Positions 32,272-46,262 of a stretch of 64,000 nucleotides of DNA are shown here, piece after piece; positions within the stretch are counted from its first letter, which is position 1; every line of letters begins with the position of its first letter. Source of the DNA: Lepidodermella squamata. Lineage: Eukaryota; Gastrotricha. The translations under genes and the position numbers were made by a program. Below the pieces are notes generated by a model. The model saw nothing but the letters and a program-made list of their open reading frames with translations, was not told the origin of the DNA and ran no database searches. Location of the stretch: contig JBLDXI010000031.1 in assembly GCA_047495785.1 (NCBI GenBank), positions 992,001 to 1,056,000 of the forward strand, given 5' to 3'.

Positions 32272-35200
32272 TCACTTTTTCTTGGCAGCTTTTCGAATGC
32301 GATCTTCCTCCTCCATTCGCTTTCGAACCTCAGGATCGTCGAGCAACTCATTAGAAATGATATCACCCGGCTCACCATCGTCTTCCTCTTCTTCCTCTTC
32401 TGGTGGCTGCTGTTCCGCCTCTTCGCCTTCGTCGTCAGAAATTTCGTGAGCGGGTTCATCGGTAATTTTAACCGGGTTTTCGGCAGCTTCCGCACCGGGC
32501 GGGAGGGGTTCAGGCGATTTTTCACGGTTGATTTTTCGCTTTCTCCCCTTTTGAGCAGCCGGAGGTGGAATTTCGAATTCGTTATCCTCACGAACTCGGC
32601 CCTTAGCCTCGGCCAAAACTCGCGCCTTCTCCTCCTCAATTTTCGCCAAACGCTGCGACTCAGCCACCATTTGCTCGACGCGTTGCTGGTAGAAGCCATA
32701 GACGAAATGCGCCATAGTCGGCATATCCTCAACAACCATAGCCGGGCTAAGCGGGGCCGCGTCCAACAACCGATCCGTCGGATGTGCTTCACTAGGCAGC
32801 AAGCACAGCTTTTGATTACGTTGAGTCAACTGGTTGAAAACCGGGGTCAATTCGAAGCAGTTCGAAAACAGCTTAGCCCGGCCGAAAATGTAGAGACCAA
32901 GACGAGCGCGGGACATTGCGACCACCAAACGCCGCACATCTCGCAAATGACCGACCTGTTTAGTCCTGACGAGTGACAACAGGATGAAATCGTTTTGCTG
33001 GCCCTGGTACTTGTCGACAGTCGCGATTTTGTGCGGTTGCCCGAAAACTGGGTTCAGGGCACAGCGGCGCTGCAAAACGTCTCTGATCAAATTTTTCTGG
33101 CCGTTGTACGTCGTTAGAATCGTGATTTTCTCAGCGGGATAGCCGATCAGACGCATGTACATAAAAACTGCGACGACATACTCGGCTTCGGCGAGATTTT
33201 GAATGAAATGCGGGGTCGGCTCCGTCTCGCCCTGGCCTTCGAAGTCTTGCACGTCGATGAGTTGGTAGTCGTAGAGGAACCCGGCGTTTGAGACTTGGAA
33301 TTCTGGCTGGGCGAGCACGTGGGGTAGGTTGTCGAGTTTCTCGTAGCGCCACGTGTAGAGTGAGCAGAGCGAGGGGCGGGCACGGCCTTGAGCGTCCAAA
33401 TTGACGGTTGGCACGCCGAGGCGGACGAACCGCGTGAATAAACTCTGTTCCATGTTTGAGAATTTCTGGAAGGCCATGTTCTGGATGATAGGCGGCAGTT
33501 GGTGGTGGTCTCCAATCATGATCCATCTATAAATAATTTCAAATTTAAGATAAAAATCGCAAAATGCGTTGGATATTCCAATATTTTAATATAAAGAAAA
33601 ATTTGGCTACAACGTAAAAAAATCATTGACAAAAATTATATTTTCGTAGTGAAAAATTCAAATTATAGCATCAGTGGTAGGTAAATTACAAGTTAGGTAA
33701 ATATATTTACAGAGGCTGCAAATTACGACAGGTTCATAAAAACTTCTTAAATTTAATATCGAAACCAAAATTCAAAATCAATTTACAATTTTCGAAAATC
33801 TTCAGGATTTTTCGAATTGGGCAATAGTGACCAGTGGCTCGAAATTTTTCTAGCCTCGGTAATCAATCTACCTACATTTACCAGAGATAAAAAACTGATT
33901 AAAGATGATAACATACTTTTTTGGAAATTTTTCGAATTGATGTAGAGTATTTAAGGGAATAAAAACACGAGTATTTTGTTTGACTAGCTTGTGGTAGGAA
34001 GATCAGGATCAATCGATTGTGTTAAAATAATCTGTGATATCAACTACTTCCACTGCAAATTACAGTAACAAAGATCAACCCATGCATGTACTACAAGGAT
34101 AACGCAAATATCGAATTGGAGCAAATTTTTTCAGCCATTCCGGTTTATGAGCCTAATATGGGCCACTTAACAAGTTATCATGGCTAACACTATCAAGTGA
34201 TATGTGAAGGCCTTATTTTGTCAGCTTGCGAAAGTCGAGAAAAAGCATGGCACAGGAAATGCACCGAACTCTACTACCTAGAATACTACGAAGTATTGAC
34301 CAGTGCTTTGCCTCACATGCAATATTAACGTGGACAGAGTGAGACCGTGCATTATGCACACAAGGTCACGCATTTCGCATCGCAAAAAAGCAAGTATTTC
34401 CAATATAGACTACAGTACAAGGCACGGACCAATAAAAGAGGGGAAATTGGCAATATTTCTATCTTGTGACGGTAACGAAATATAAATATAGCAGATTGGA
34501 TTGCTAGATCCAGGCAACTTTCGTTCAATAAATTGGAAGAAACTTCTATCCGCAGCAAATTATTTGTATTTCCAGAACATTTTTTTCCCGCAAGAACGCC
34601 TCTTTTATGCAACAAATCGACTTTTCCCCGCAGCAGATATTCAACAATGATTTTTTAATTAGCAATTAGCAGTATTTCATCATGTCAGAAACAGATTTAG
34701 GGTGCGTAAGTCTCAACGTGACCGGTCCTTAAATTATTGATTTTGTTCTTCAGCCATAATAAAAAGATGAAATTTCTGTGAACAAGACATGGCTCGGGTG
34801 GTTTAAATTTCCGAAAAATATATAATTTACGGATACAAAATGTAGAAAATTCTAGACTTTACTGAAAATAGGACGAAGGCTCCAGGAGGCTTTGAAAAAA
34901 TAAGCTCCAGAGAATAAACTGCGAATTCAATAAATTAAAAGAAAGAAAGAATAGCGTAAATAAGGAAAATTGTGTTTAGAAAATGTTCATTTTGTTATAA
35001 TAACTCCTTTTTTGTAAGAAAATTGGCAAATGTGGAAAAATACTCACCGTTTGAGTCGAGATCGGCCTCGGTCAGGATTTTGCAGCAATAGCGGAATGAA
35101 GGTTTCGATTTCCAAAATCTGAGCCGATTCTTCCATCAGAATGTTGTCGTACTGGAACAACGCCTGGACCAAATCTCGCCGTTTCAACGCCGCGTGGGTG

Positions 35201-38200
35201 CACGTCATCGCGATGATTTTCGCCTCCTTCACCAGCAAATATTTCGCACGATCCGCGCCGTTTCGAATGAGTTCGAAGGCACGAAATTCTTCGAGTTGCG
35301 TGAAAATCGACTTTAAATGGCGGAAACAGCCGTGAGCGATTTCTAGATCTTCATCATAAGACGCGCCTTTGAACAACGGCTGAGGGGCGTTTTCGAAAAA
35401 TTTGAAAAACGGAAACTGCTCGTGAATCACCGAAATTTCTCCAGATTTTCGCGCAATTTTCGACAAAAATTCCTCCCATCGCCGCAGAACTTCGCATAGG
35501 TAGAAATAGCCGGCAGTTTCGCAGGTATAAGCCACATCGCCCCGAACTCCAAAACTGTCCTGGAGGCGTTTGACTTCATTCAAAAGTTCAAGTCGTTTCG
35601 CTAGGACGTAATTAACTCGACCGTAACGCGAAAAATCTTTCTCAGTCTCCAACATTTCCTCACCATGGCCCATACGTAGCAAATGCCGTTCGTCGATATC
35701 CAACGCCATAATTTTTTCGAAAAGCTGATTCAAAGCCTGGTTAGAATGGGTGACTAGAACAGTTCGCTCATTCGGGAAATTGTGGTAGATATTCGAGATG
35801 ATTTGAACGGCTACATCGGTTTTACCAGTACCAGGCGGACCAACGATTAGCGTTAAACCGGGTTGCATACCCGATCGGATCGCCTCTACCTGGGTTGGGG
35901 TGAATCGCACCTGGTTCATTTTCGGCACTGAAGCCGGGTAAGGGCCGCGATTTACTGGCTTGTACGGTTGGACGACGATCGACTTCTCGCCTGGGAAATT
36001 CGCCCGTTGCCCCTTGAAACCCGGCCCGGCTGGGATGGTAATTCGGTACGGCGGTTTAGTTAGATCAAGACACCCTGGTTGAATCTTGAAATTCGGAAAA
36101 CTCTCAGCCAGATGCGAGTAGTCGAGGAAGGTATCACACCAATCGAGCTCCTCAATTTGATTCGCCATATTCGAGTAATGCGCCGAGGCCGGGTCGCCGA
36201 AACCCAAAATTACGTCATGCAACCAGTCCGGAACAACACATTTCACATTCATCAAGTCCCGAATTGTATCCAAAACCGCCTTGAAATTATTCTCCTTCGG
36301 ATTTCGGCGAACGACGACCGAAAATTGCTTGTAAGGATCTTCGTTATTTTCAAGGTCGATTTGGTATTGAGCAGGGTCGAGTTGAACCCGGTACGTCCGG
36401 TTATTCCCGGTAAAAACCGGTTTAGCATCCAGGCCTTCCTCGTAGATATGCCCGTCCTCCATGACTAGACCCTCGACCTCAGCACCTCGGATGTACTTCA
36501 CGCCGAATTCCTCGCAAAACGGCTTGTCATAATCGAATTTATCGCCAATCATTTTTTCAGGCTTGATCCCAACCAGGAAAATTACGTCGTGTCGCCTCAG
36601 ATTTTCCCACTCCTTTCTCGCGTCATTCCGCAGCCCGCCGATATTTATAGTAATTTCAGCCCGGACAAAGGCTGGTTTTGTGTCACCCAGCAGCGGCTTG
36701 CCGACATTGATGATTTGGCACGAAAACAGGGACAGGGCCATGCGGGCCTGGCCGCCGCAGTAAACCGACCCGTTTTCAGCCCGGTACGGTTTGATTCGCT
36801 TCAACGCGTCCTGAATGTCCTCCCTAATCTCATAGGTCGACTCGAGACGGAACAAATCGAAATTTCTCAGCAAATAGTCGTGTAGGGTCAAAAATTGAAG
36901 GTTCAATTTCGGCAGGCTCAAACACTCGACCCCGCTGTAAAACTCGGTTGGAACTACATTTGTATCCCAAATAATGCTCTCAGTCGGGTAGAGAGGCATG
37001 TCATTCAGCGTATCAATCTGCGACTTTCGCTTTTGGGCACTAGCCACGATGATTTCTAGCAGCAATTGCTTCGAAAATTTCGCCGATTTGTCGTCATTTT
37101 CCGGCAATAGATGCACGAGTTCAGCTAATTTTTTCAATTCTTGCGGTTGCAATTTTCGCAGAAATGACACCAATTTATCACGCTCATCAACCGCCGAAAC
37201 GTTTGATAACGCAAATTCTGATAAAGTTGAGTTGAAATGTTTGAAGGCGGCTTTTTGCAATTTCCCGACTTTTTCGTAGTGAATATCAAGAACTTGGCCG
37301 TCAGTCAACGGCTCGCCCGTTAAATCATCGATTTCGAAATACGCGTAGAAATTCAACCGATCAAGCAGCTGATTCAACAAATTCGCCTCTTTCCGCTTCA
37401 GGAAAGGGGCTAAACGAGTTCGGGTGCAAAAATGGCGACTTCCAAGGAGGATGTTCAAAAAACGCCTCGTCGGCAGTAACGACAAACAATCGACGATCAA
37501 TTGCGCGAATCTTTCTAACCACGTCACTTTTTCGTGTTCGATTTGGTCGGTAGTTAACGACTCGAGAATTTCGAAATACCGCGAGATCATATTGTCGAAA
37601 AATTTGAAGGCGAAATCGCGGTCTTTGCGCGTCGATTCGTCCATTTGCTCGTATTGCTTCTGGAAAGCTCGCCACATTTTCTTCAATTTTGGATTTTGGT
37701 CCAAATATTCGTCGCGTAGCCCCGGTAGTAGATTAGTCCAAATCGGTAGACCGATCAATAGCTGAACCTCGCGCCTGATTACATCGACCTCGAGGCTGTT
37801 AAAGCAGAAGGCTAGAAAAGTGAGCAGGACGGTCTGCTCGCGGACTGTTGCGCGTTTTAAGCTGGGTTCGACCAGGGCTTCGAGAATTCGCCGGAAAAAG
37901 TAGCTGAAATGTCGTGGGTTGGCGACGAAGCAGTCCCAGGCGGGGACGCGCTCGCGGAATTTTTCGTTAACCATCACAACAATCGACATCATGTGGAAAT
38001 GAGATGCCTGAAAAAAAGAATAAAATTTAATAAAAATCCAGAAATAAATTGAAGGCAGATATTTTTGTGATTTTTGTATGAGAATCGCCTTCAAAATGCT
38101 ATTCAATTTAGAATATTTTTCTGCGAGTCCCTTTATAATATACCATCTCAAATTTTCTTCAAATGAGTGACTGTCCAATTTGCGATTGAAATTTAATGCC

Positions 38201-38584
38201 TTGAACCATTCCAGTATAATTAACTGGAAAACAATTTTTTCTTATTTCACTCTGCTAACCTGTTCATCGTAGTACTTCCACAGAAAATTCTCCAAATACT
38301 GGCTGAACTCGAGCATCATGATACGCCGAATATTGAAGTTGGACTTGATCACTTCTTCCATGTAGATTTCATCCACAATTTTGCGGTTGAACGGCAGCGG
38401 TGTTGCATTGTCGAATGCCCAGTAACTTTCAGCCAACTATTTTTCACATCAATTGTAAGTTTCACTCCAAATTTTGAGATTTTTTTTGATATCTCACCTT
38501 GGTAATTCGATCCGCCTCAATTTGATCAACAGTCACAGTTCCACCTCCAGCAGGTTTCTTGCCTTCAGCGGGTTTTCTACTCAT
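32272..38584 (-). CDS. aqr: intron-binding protein Aquarius (AQR / EMB-4), spliceosomal RNA helicase
   Basis: Four exons: 38584-38498, 38436-38260, 38007-35048 and 33526-32272. They sum to 4479 nt, giving about 1492 aa, close to human AQR (1485 aa). The N-terminal ARM-like part is followed by an SF1 helicase core. Visible motifs are [15 protein letters not shown] (Walker A), [15 protein letters not shown] (motif II, the EES variant typical of AQR), [42 protein letters not shown] and [14 protein letters not shown]. The C-terminal tail is charged and Glu-rich. AQR binds introns upstream of the branch point in the spliceosome; the nematode EMB-4 also links splicing with nuclear small-RNA silencing. 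The third intron (33527-35047) is 1.5 kb and AT-rich, with no gene recognised. It lies on the same strand as kin-2, about 300 bp downstream. Confidence 0.96.
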
Positions 38585-38886
38585 TTTATCCACCAGTAAA
38601 AACTCTAATAATCACATAGAAACAAAGTTTTAGAGCAAACGCTTTATTTTCTTACATTAGTACTGTGCAAATAATTCATTTGTAGATAGCAAGATCATCT
38701 ATTCAACGGCTAGATTCGAGCCAGCCCGACAAAAACAGTTAGTGGAATTAATAAGAACGCGACGACAACAAAAAATTAACATCAACAACAATATTCTCAG
38801 AGTTGAATTTTCAAGACCAGAGATAGAGAGAGAGAGATAACGGAAGACGCAATAATTATAATTGCTGCCGAAGACTACTTTTGCAT

Positions 38887-40089
38887 TCACACCGATAATT
38901 GAACGATACTGTGATAAGCGCTGATATTGCGCTTTAATATGTCGGAGCAAGGTCCGAGAAGTCGCTCGAACCGGCTGCGGTCCAGTTTAACACATTTTAG
39001 ACGAGAATCCGCGATTACGGTCGCAGCTCTCGGCCGGTCCAATAACTACAAAAAATATTAAATTTGCATTTGAATAATCAAAAGCTTGTCTTTGCATACC
39101 AAAGCGATTTCGCCGAAATAATCAGATCGGCCTAATCGACCGACCTCAACGGCTTCCTCGGAGTCGTTGGATTTTTGAAGAACCCTCGCCTCTCCCTCGA
39201 CAATAATGAAGAAATCATCGCCTCGATCGCCTTGTCTAACCACAGTTTGACCGGCCTCGAATTCGCAATCTTCCAATGCATCGGCCACGGTTAGACGTTC
39301 CCATTCGTCTAGTGTCTGGAGTACGGGAACTTGTTTCAAGAAATCTTCGAACATTTTTCGTTTCCGAATAGTAGAATTCATGAGTAAGCGTCGATATGAA
39401 TCGCCGTCGATAGCCCAGAGTTTCACCTCACATTGAGCTCGAATAGTCGCAGCACGCGGCATGCCAGATATAAGGGCCAGCTCGCCGAAAGAACCACCTT
39501 CCCCTATTGTCGTAACTGTTTTTCCGTCAACTTCAACCTCAGCCCGACCGCTTTCTATGACATAGAAATTATCACCCGGCTCGCCTTGCCTGATTATCAC
39601 TTCGCCGGCTTTGAAAGTAAGCGGGAACATAGCGTTGATTACGTCGGTTTTTTCGTTCATATCTAGATGACGAAATAGCACATTCTTCTCAACGGATCTC
39701 TCAATTTCATGAATGGTTTTATAATCTTTCGGGACAATTTTTTTCACGAGATTAGCTGCCTCGTCTTCGGTGCATTGAGGGGCGGCGAAAGCTGCCCGTC
39801 GACCTCGATTGAGCATGTCTGGTTCCATATCAGACTGGACTTCATCGTCGTGATCGCCGTTCTGAGCTGCGGCAGATGAATTTTGATCATTGCCATTGGG
39901 GCCGTTGCGTTCAACGTCAATTTTATCAAAGTAGTTTCGGATAAAACGCACAGGATTATCAGGCTTCTGTTGACACATCTGCACTAGACAATCCTTGAGC
40001 AGGCGTGGAATGTCATGCCGCTGGACATATTCTTCGTATTCCCTGATAGCAGACCTACTGCCAGAATTCGCTGAGAAAAAGCCACTCAT
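38887..40089 (-). CDS. kin-2: cAMP-dependent protein kinase type I regulatory subunit (KIN-2-like)
   Basis: Two exons, 40089-39100 and 39045-38887 (1149 nt, giving 382 aa; vertebrate RI-alpha is 381 aa). The N-terminal dimerisation/docking helices carry the [11 protein letters not shown] and [12 protein letters not shown] motifs. The pseudosubstrate is RGRRAAFA, with Ala at the phospho-acceptor position as in type I subunits. Two cyclic-nucleotide-binding domains follow, each with a phosphate-binding cassette: [18 protein letters not shown] in the first; YFGEIAL, then [10 protein letters not shown] across the splice, in the second. The C-terminus ends HSIVQLSV. The second exon was found by hand after a TTTTTTGTAG acceptor. 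The protein inhibits the PKA catalytic subunit until cAMP binds. The stop lies 302 bp upstream of the AQR start, and the ATG lies 118 bp downstream of an FKBP stop, all on one strand. Confidence 0.96.
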
Positions 40090-40207
40090 TCTTTTGAATT
40101 ACACGTTATTCTTTCTCTTTCATAAAGGAGCCTATCAAATTGATCATTTCGTTCATGAGAATAATTATAAAGTGAGACATAGACCACAAAAGTGCATCAG
40201 TTTTTCA

Positions 40208-40676
40208 TTACAGCTCTTTAGCAGGCGGATCGCGTTTCAAGTTCACGAGCTCGACCTCAAAAAAGACAGTCGAGCCAGCAGGAATCTTCCCGGTTTTCTC
40301 GTTACCATAAGCCATGTGAGGCGGAACAACAAGACGCCGTTTTTCGCCAACGCACATGCCTTTCACACCCTAAGCAGAAGCATTGTTGAAAATATCAAAC
40401 AATAGGTAAGCTACAAACTTTGTCTAATCCGTCAATGACATAGCCGGAGCCAAGTTTGAAATCGAGAGTTTTATCGCGCTTGTAAGTAGAATCAAAAATG
40501 GTACCATCTTCCAAGAAACCATTGAAATGAATCGACAACCGGTCGTCTTTCTGAGCTTTCAAGGCGCAGTCCTTAGCGGGAGGCTTGAGAGTTTCTATCT
40601 TCAGCGTCTGAATTCCGACAGAGCCGCAGTCAGAGCCGACTATGGAAAACGCTATTAGCAACAAGGAAGCCAGCAT
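40208..40676 (-). CDS. FKBP-type peptidyl-prolyl isomerase, ER-lumenal (FKBP13-like), first of four
   Basis: Two exons, 40676-40419 and 40369-40208 (420 nt, giving 139 aa). A signal peptide (MLASLLLIAFSIVGSDC) precedes one FKBP domain with LSIHFNGFLEDGTIFDSTY, LGSGYVIDGLDKGVKGMC and VPPHMAYG. Most drug- and substrate-binding positions are kept (Phe-Asp, Val-Ile, Tyr), but the pocket-floor Trp is Leu (VIDGLDK). The protein ends in PPAKEL, close to the RTEL/KDEL-type ER-retention tails of FKBP13. Its intron sits in the same place (after the VIxG-helix) as in two of the plus-strand FKBPs. It is divergent from the other three FKBP genes and may be the first cistron of an operon with kin-2. Confidence 0.9.
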
Positions 40677-41589
40677 GCTTTATTCTCTAGTTCGCAGTAC
40701 GCTTTAAAATGCACTGGAGCAATATTCATCGCGAGGCAGCTATTCGCACACAAAAGCGTCACATGGCAGAAGCAGAGACATTAGGTTCTTAACAAACAAA
40801 AGAAAACAATGGTAATGAATGAAGATAAATGAATAGGCAGGGGGATTGATTCGAAGTGCTAACTTGAAAATGGGACATTTTGTCTATATGAGGCCAGCCA
40901 GAGGACAACTGTTTTTCACAAGGGTCCCTTCACCTGAGACTTCTCTACCAGACCTCAGACTCAACTATGCCTAAAAGCCGCTCCCAAGCGGCGCGTCGCG
41001 TGAATTGTGAGCCAATAAATTGAAGTTTTTTAGTTCTCACAGATAATATCAAGCTTCTATTTTGTTTTGCTTTTTGGCAATTTTTAAAATGATCTACATT
41101 GCACTTACGCTATTTGACCAGGTTTTTGAAAATCATAATCAGCTTTTCGAAAAAAATGTTGGCTGTCCCTTCGGCGCTTTTTCATTCGTGCGGTTTCGCA
41201 TTTTTCAGGTTCGCTGTTCCCTTCACAGGTGTGCGAAGACCTAAGACCTTCTTTCTTTGGTTGCAGTTAGGCAGTGGAATCGTCATGTATACTTATGCCA
41301 CTTGGTACTTCTAGTGTTTATATTTCAAAGATCGCTGTTTACTTTTTTCTTTATCTTGCACATTTTTCATTTCTGTTATCAAAAATTTTGTTGCACTTTT
41401 CTCGTGTTCGCTCGTAACGATTTGTTTGCATGCGTCAATCGTGCGACGTTGCTGGTAATCCTACTTCATTGAATACGGAATCAGTGAGCTGTGTCTCGGT
41501 GAAAGTTGAAAACCACTTCTCTACTTATTATCTTAATTATTATTCTTTAGTTTCAATTTTTAAATTGAACAGTTTAAATCATCGAAATC
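40677..41589. promoter_or_regulatory. divergent intergenic region between FKBP genes
   Basis: About 0.9 kb separates the minus-strand FKBP/kin-2/AQR group from the plus-strand FKBP/cathepsin group and must hold both promoters. A GC-rich inverted repeat, GCCGCTCCCAAGCGGC, lies at 40977-40992. The open frames seen at 41062-41472 are T-rich and have no protein features. Confidence 0.4.
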
Positions 41590-42065
41590 ATGTCAAAAGT
41601 CCTGGTGTTTCTTGGCTTAGCTATTCTTGCCACCATTGTCTGTGCTAGCGAGAAGTCAAATCAAAATCTCCGGATTGGTATCAAGAAAAAGATTTCTCCT
41701 GAGAACTGCCCTATCCAAGCGAAAAAGGGTAAGAACTGGCCACTGATCCTCAGTTTCTTTTTATTGACAGTTTTACAGGCGACAACGTTCATGTTCACTA
41801 CCGCGGAACGTTGGAGAATGGCAAACAGTTTGATGCTAGCTACGACCGCGGAGAGCCTTTTACCTTCAAGCTCGGCAGCGGCCAGGTCATCAAGGGTTGG
41901 GATCAAGGTATCCTTGGTATGTGCGAAGGGGAACAGCGCAAGCTTGTCATCCCGCCATCCCTTGGCTACGGCGATGCTGGCGCTGGATCTTCGATCCCCG
42001 GCGGAGCTACGCTTATTTTCGAAGTTGAACTCATCAAGATCGACCGCCCGAAGGGAGAGCTGTAA
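41590..42065 (+). CDS. FKBP-type peptidyl-prolyl isomerase, ER-lumenal, canonical active site
   Basis: Two exons, 41590-41728 and 41779-42065 (426 nt, giving 141 aa, the size of human FKBP13). A signal peptide ([20 protein letters not shown]) is followed by one FKBP domain that keeps all the usual binding residues: [40 protein letters not shown], then [20 protein letters not shown] and FEVELIKI. It ends RPKGEL, a plausible ER-retention tail. It probably catalyses proline isomerisation during folding of secreted proteins such as collagens (family knowledge). Its intron lies earlier than in the other three genes, just before the DNVHVHY strand. Confidence 0.94.
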
Positions 42066-42251
42066 TCTTACCCATGCCCATTGCAATATCATTCCTAGTC
42101 TACTCATGACATTTCTGTCTGCTATTATTCTGACTTCTTGCTGATGTGATTTAATTGTGATGCTGCCATTCCTTTTAGTGCAAATTTCATTTTGTTCGAA
42201 ATATAAATTATGCAGTGACACATTTTATCGCCCATTAGAACCGTTTTAATA

Positions 42252-42712
42252 ATGAAATACTGGGCTCAGCTGTGTGTTTCTATTGTTGCATTCCTGTTCA
42301 TTCATCATGTTTATGCTGCAAGGAAACTTCAAATCGAAATCATGAAGAAAATGACTCGCGACAGTTGCCCTGTTCGGTCCAAAAACGGTGATACTATGTA
42401 CGTGTGGTATCGCGGATCCCTCGAAAGTGGTAAAGTTTTCGACACCAATCGCAATGGAGGCTGGCCCTACTATTACGTACTTGGTGCTGGTCAAGTTATC
42501 CAGGGTTACGAACAAGGCACTGGTGAGATATTTTGCCGTGAAATCTTCCTAACTAAAACAATTGTACAATTTCAGTTAACATGTGTCCTGGTGAAATACG
42601 GAAGTTGACTGTTCCACCAAATCTTGCTTACGGTGATTCTGGCGTTCCTCCAGATATTCCGCCTAACGCAACGCTCATTTTCGAAGTCGAGCTCATCGAG
42701 ATTACGTATTAA
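42252..42712 (+). CDS. secreted FKBP-domain protein, diverged active site
   Basis: Two exons, 42252-42522 and 42576-42712 (408 nt, giving 135 aa). A signal peptide ([20 protein letters not shown]) precedes one FKBP domain: [47 protein letters not shown] and [10 protein letters not shown]. The Phe-Asp pair is kept, but the pocket-floor Trp is Tyr (IQGYEQG), and the segment around [11 protein letters not shown] is unusual. There is no C-terminal xxEL tail, so the product is probably secreted or held in the ER by a partner. It begins 186 bp after the preceding FKBP stop on the same strand. Confidence 0.9.
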
Positions 42713-43020
42713 TGGCGATCTTTCATTTTAAACTATGCTCATGAAAAATCAAACCGGCTACCTCAATTGTTATTGCTTCCTTTCAATTTTTTAAATAATT
42801 TTACCAAAAATTGTTTCAAGTATGCGGTGACAGTTTTATTTATAAATAATCTCATTCTTATAATTTTATTTATTTTTAGATTTTACTAATTATTAATTAT
42901 GCAAACTGCTGCTTCACGATGTAAGGTTTTTCCTTTTGTTATGCCACGTCATGCTCTATTATTTAACACATGAAAGTTAACTTGAGTATTTACAGTAGTT
43001 GAGTTTTCATCGTCATCATC

Positions 43021-43480
43021 ATGGCTAGAGTACGCTTCGCCTTAGTCATCTTAGTTTTACCACTAGCTCTGTGCGTTGACTTCGAATACAAAGTTTTAAG
43101 GCCTCCGCCAGAAAATTGCCCAATGAAAGCCCGGGTTAATGACACTCTATTTGTTCATTACCGCGGCTATTTCTTCGATATGCTTCCATTCGAGACAAGC
43201 TACGGAAAAGACCCATTTGTGTTCATGCTAGGTGGTGGTACCGTTATCAAAGGCTACGAACTAGTATGGATTGATTTTTTTTATTAAATTCGTAATATTT
43301 AAGCTGAAATTTCAGGGTGTTCCGGGTATGTGTGAGGGTGAAATCCGCCGGTTGAAGGTCCCGCCTCATCTCGGCTACGGGAATAACCCAACTGGAAAAA
43401 TCCCAGCCAATTCCCTGCTGTATTTCGATGTAGAACTTTTGAAAATCAAACGAAATTATTTCAACTGTTGGTGGTACTGA
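43021..43480 (+). CDS. secreted FKBP-domain protein, active site degenerate
   Basis: Two exons, 43021-43263 and 43316-43480 (408 nt, giving 135 aa). A signal peptide (MARVRFALVILVLPLALCV) is followed by an FKBP fold: LFVHYRGYFFDMLPFETSYG, LGGGTVIKGYELGVPGMC, VPPHLGYGNNPTGKIPANSL and FDVELLKI. The catalytic Asp is replaced (PFETS in place of xFDSS) and the Trp is Tyr, so isomerase activity is doubtful. It ends NCWWY with no ER-retention tail. Its stop codon is only 7 nt from the first, and 19 nt from the more likely, ATG of the cathepsin F gene. Confidence 0.88.
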
Positions 43481-43487
43481 ATAATGA

Positions 43488-45913
<2,426 letters not shown>

Positions 45914-46197
45914 ACGTGATAATTGAAAATACTGACCGGAAATTGAGGAAAAACCGGCTAACTTTTCATGCGCTTTTCATTCTAACCAGAAAAATAACGC
46001 TGAAATATTTTTGCGTGTAGCTCATTGTTTTTTCATTTTTTAACATCAAGAGTTAAGATTCAAGAGTGTACTCGAGCAACGTTTTCTACGCGTTTTCTAC
46101 GTTTTAAACGAACAATCTCGCACTTGTCATGAAAGCTCTGAAACAGCTTTGTTTGTTCTGATTTTTCTCAAGCCGCTTCTAATCCACTGAAATTTCG

Positions 46198-46203
46198 AAT
46201 AAA
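46198..46203 (+). terminator. AATAAA polyadenylation signal of the cathepsin F gene
   Basis: AATAAA lies 285 nt after the cathepsin stop codon and about 60 nt before the next gene's ATG, with a T-rich stretch following. The intergenic space is otherwise empty. Confidence 0.6.
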
Positions 46204-46262
46204 CTTATCGCAATTTTTAAATTTGAATATTTTTTATTTTAGATTTTTGTTAGACATTTTGT

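Noticed and set aside
32154-32976. Overlapping open frames on both strands at the 3' end of AQR
   Set aside because: They are out-of-frame readings of the helicase C-terminus, whose own frame matches AQR over its whole length.
41062-41472. Overlapping open frames before the plus-strand FKBP
   Set aside because: T-rich DNA giving Phe/Leu-rich strings. They are not conserved-looking, and the real FKBP start follows at 41590.
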